5,489 bases of DNA from Alphaproteobacteria bacterium (GTDB lineage Bacteria > Pseudomonadota > Alphaproteobacteria > ATCC43930 > CGMCC-115725). Positions 4,819 through 5,489 of this stretch are shown here, in pieces (position 1 is the stretch's first letter; the number at the start of each line of letters is the position of its first letter). A program made the translations under genes and the position numbers. Location: the NCBI GenBank assembly GCA_017353855.1, contig JAFMSA010000334.1:1-5489 (forward strand), given 5' to 3'. The notes under the pieces are model-generated. The model saw nothing but the letters and a program-made list of their open reading frames with translations, had not been told where the DNA came from and ran no database searches.

Positions 4819-5489
4819 TTACTTCGCGGGCGGCGAGGCCGGCGCCGGCGATGCAGCGGCACGGGCGCGCGCCGCCTGCGCCTTATCCGCCTCGCCGAGC
4901 ACGTCATAAGCGTGGGCCAGGCGCGCCCATCCTTCCTTGTCGTCCGGGTTTTTCTGCAGACGCGCGGCGAGCCGATCCACCATCCCGCGGATCATGGCCT
5001 GCCGCTGCTGCGGCGACATCGCCTGCGCGGCGGCGACATCCTTCGCGCTCGGCCCCGGCGCCGACGGCGGGGTTGAGGCCTCGGGGTCGATTTCGGCGAG
5101 GCGCTCGGCGACGGCCTGGCGCCAGGGAGCGTCGGCGGGTGCGTCCGCGAGCAGCGCGCGCAACGTGCTCTTCGCGGTTGCCGGGTCACCGCGCTGCAGC
5201 GCGGCTTGGGCGCCGTAGAAGCGGGCCCGCGGATCATTTCCCGCCTTTGCGAACTCGCCCTCCGCTTCCGGCGACACGGTGCCCCCGGCCGCGATGACCA
5301 TCATCTCACCCAACGCCGCATGCAGCTGCGGTTCGTTCGGCGCCAACGCGATCGCCCGCTGATAGGCGTCGCGCGCGTCCGGGAAGCGCCCCAGCTTGGC
5401 GAAGGTGCGGCCGAGCAGGACCCATCCCTCGACATGTCCAGGCTCGCTCTCCAGTCGCGCCTTCAGCTGATCGGCAGCAGCTGCGAGCG
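4819..5489 (-). CDS. ccmI: CcmI/CycH, cytochrome c maturation protein, C-terminal part (5' end beyond window)
   Basis: Known family role: CcmI (CycH) is an inner-membrane protein whose periplasmic C-terminal TPR domain holds apocytochrome c and delivers it to the CcmF/H haem ligation complex. Seen: 222 codons open from the right edge to the TAA at 4821-4819. TPR-like helix pairs appear at visible residues 18-51 (WVLLGRTFAKLGRFPDARDA region), about 84-117 and 183-213 (EGWARLAHAYDVLGEADKA). The segment GEMMVIAAGGTVSPEA (60-75) and MIRGMVDRLAARLQ (165-178) are typical of alphaproteobacterial CcmI and argue against a generic TPR protein. A Pro/Ala linker (138-147) separates the parts and the tail is Ala/Pro-rich. 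The N-terminal membrane helices are outside the window. Oddity: ccmE/cycJ, which usually follows in cycHJKL operons, is absent. Confidence 0.85.
   Translation of the reverse strand, partial: LAAAADQLKARLESEPGHVEGWVLLGRTFAKLGRFPDARDAYQRAIALAPNEPQLHAALGEMMVIAAGGTVSPEAEGEFAKAGNDPRARFYGAQAALQRGDPATAKSTLRALLADAPADAPWRQAVAERLAEIDPEASTPPSAPGPSAKDVAAAQAMSPQQRQAMIRGMVDRLAARLQKNPDDKEGWARLAHAYDVLGEADKAQAARARAAASPAPASPPAK

Noticed and set aside
4338..5297. 319-codon Arg/Pro-rich open frame on the + strand
   Set aside because: Its second half is antisense to ccmI and its first half crosses the intergenic region; low-complexity composition and no domain. Only the part before 4757 is discussed as a possible element remnant.

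Overview
The window looks like chromosomal DNA of a high-GC alphaproteobacterium, most likely Rhizobiales-like. The basis is the very GC-rich third codon positions, long open antisense frames and the protein sequences themselves: HpnE, HpnC, HpnD and CcmI all read like alphaproteobacterial family members. Genus cannot be fixed from the sequence alone.

All recognisable genes lie on the minus strand, so the window is best read from right to left. At the right edge (4819-5489) is the C-terminal, TPR-rich part of a CcmI/CycH cytochrome c maturation protein. A 510-bp gene-free stretch follows (4309-4818). It holds an IS200/IS605-like hairpin, a terminator-like hairpin, a 17-bp near-perfect inverted repeat and a plausible promoter. 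Then comes a hopanoid/squalene operon: hpnA (4308-3307), hpnC (3310-2465), hpnD (2468-1590), a 388-bp structured non-coding stretch (1202-1589), and hpnE (1201 to beyond the left edge). hpnA/hpnC and hpnC/hpnD each overlap by four bases (ATGA), so these three genes are probably translationally coupled.

Together HpnD, HpnC and HpnE form the known three-step bacterial route from two farnesyl diphosphates to squalene: presqualene diphosphate, then hydroxysqualene, then squalene. Squalene is the substrate of squalene-hopene cyclase (hpnF/shc), which probably lies beyond the left edge. HpnA is a hopanoid-associated SDR epimerase/reductase-like protein of unproven reaction. hpnB, usually found between hpnA and hpnC in the classical hpnABCDE order, is absent here.

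The genes are ordinary. The features worth a second look are the two intergenic stretches. One separates hpnD from hpnE inside an otherwise tightly packed operon and ends in a large hairpin next to the hpnE ribosome binding site. The other lies where a ccmE/cycJ gene would often follow ccmI. Both carry an IS200/IS605-like end hairpin in the same orientation. I found no CRISPR array, tRNA, rRNA or clearly new multi-gene system.
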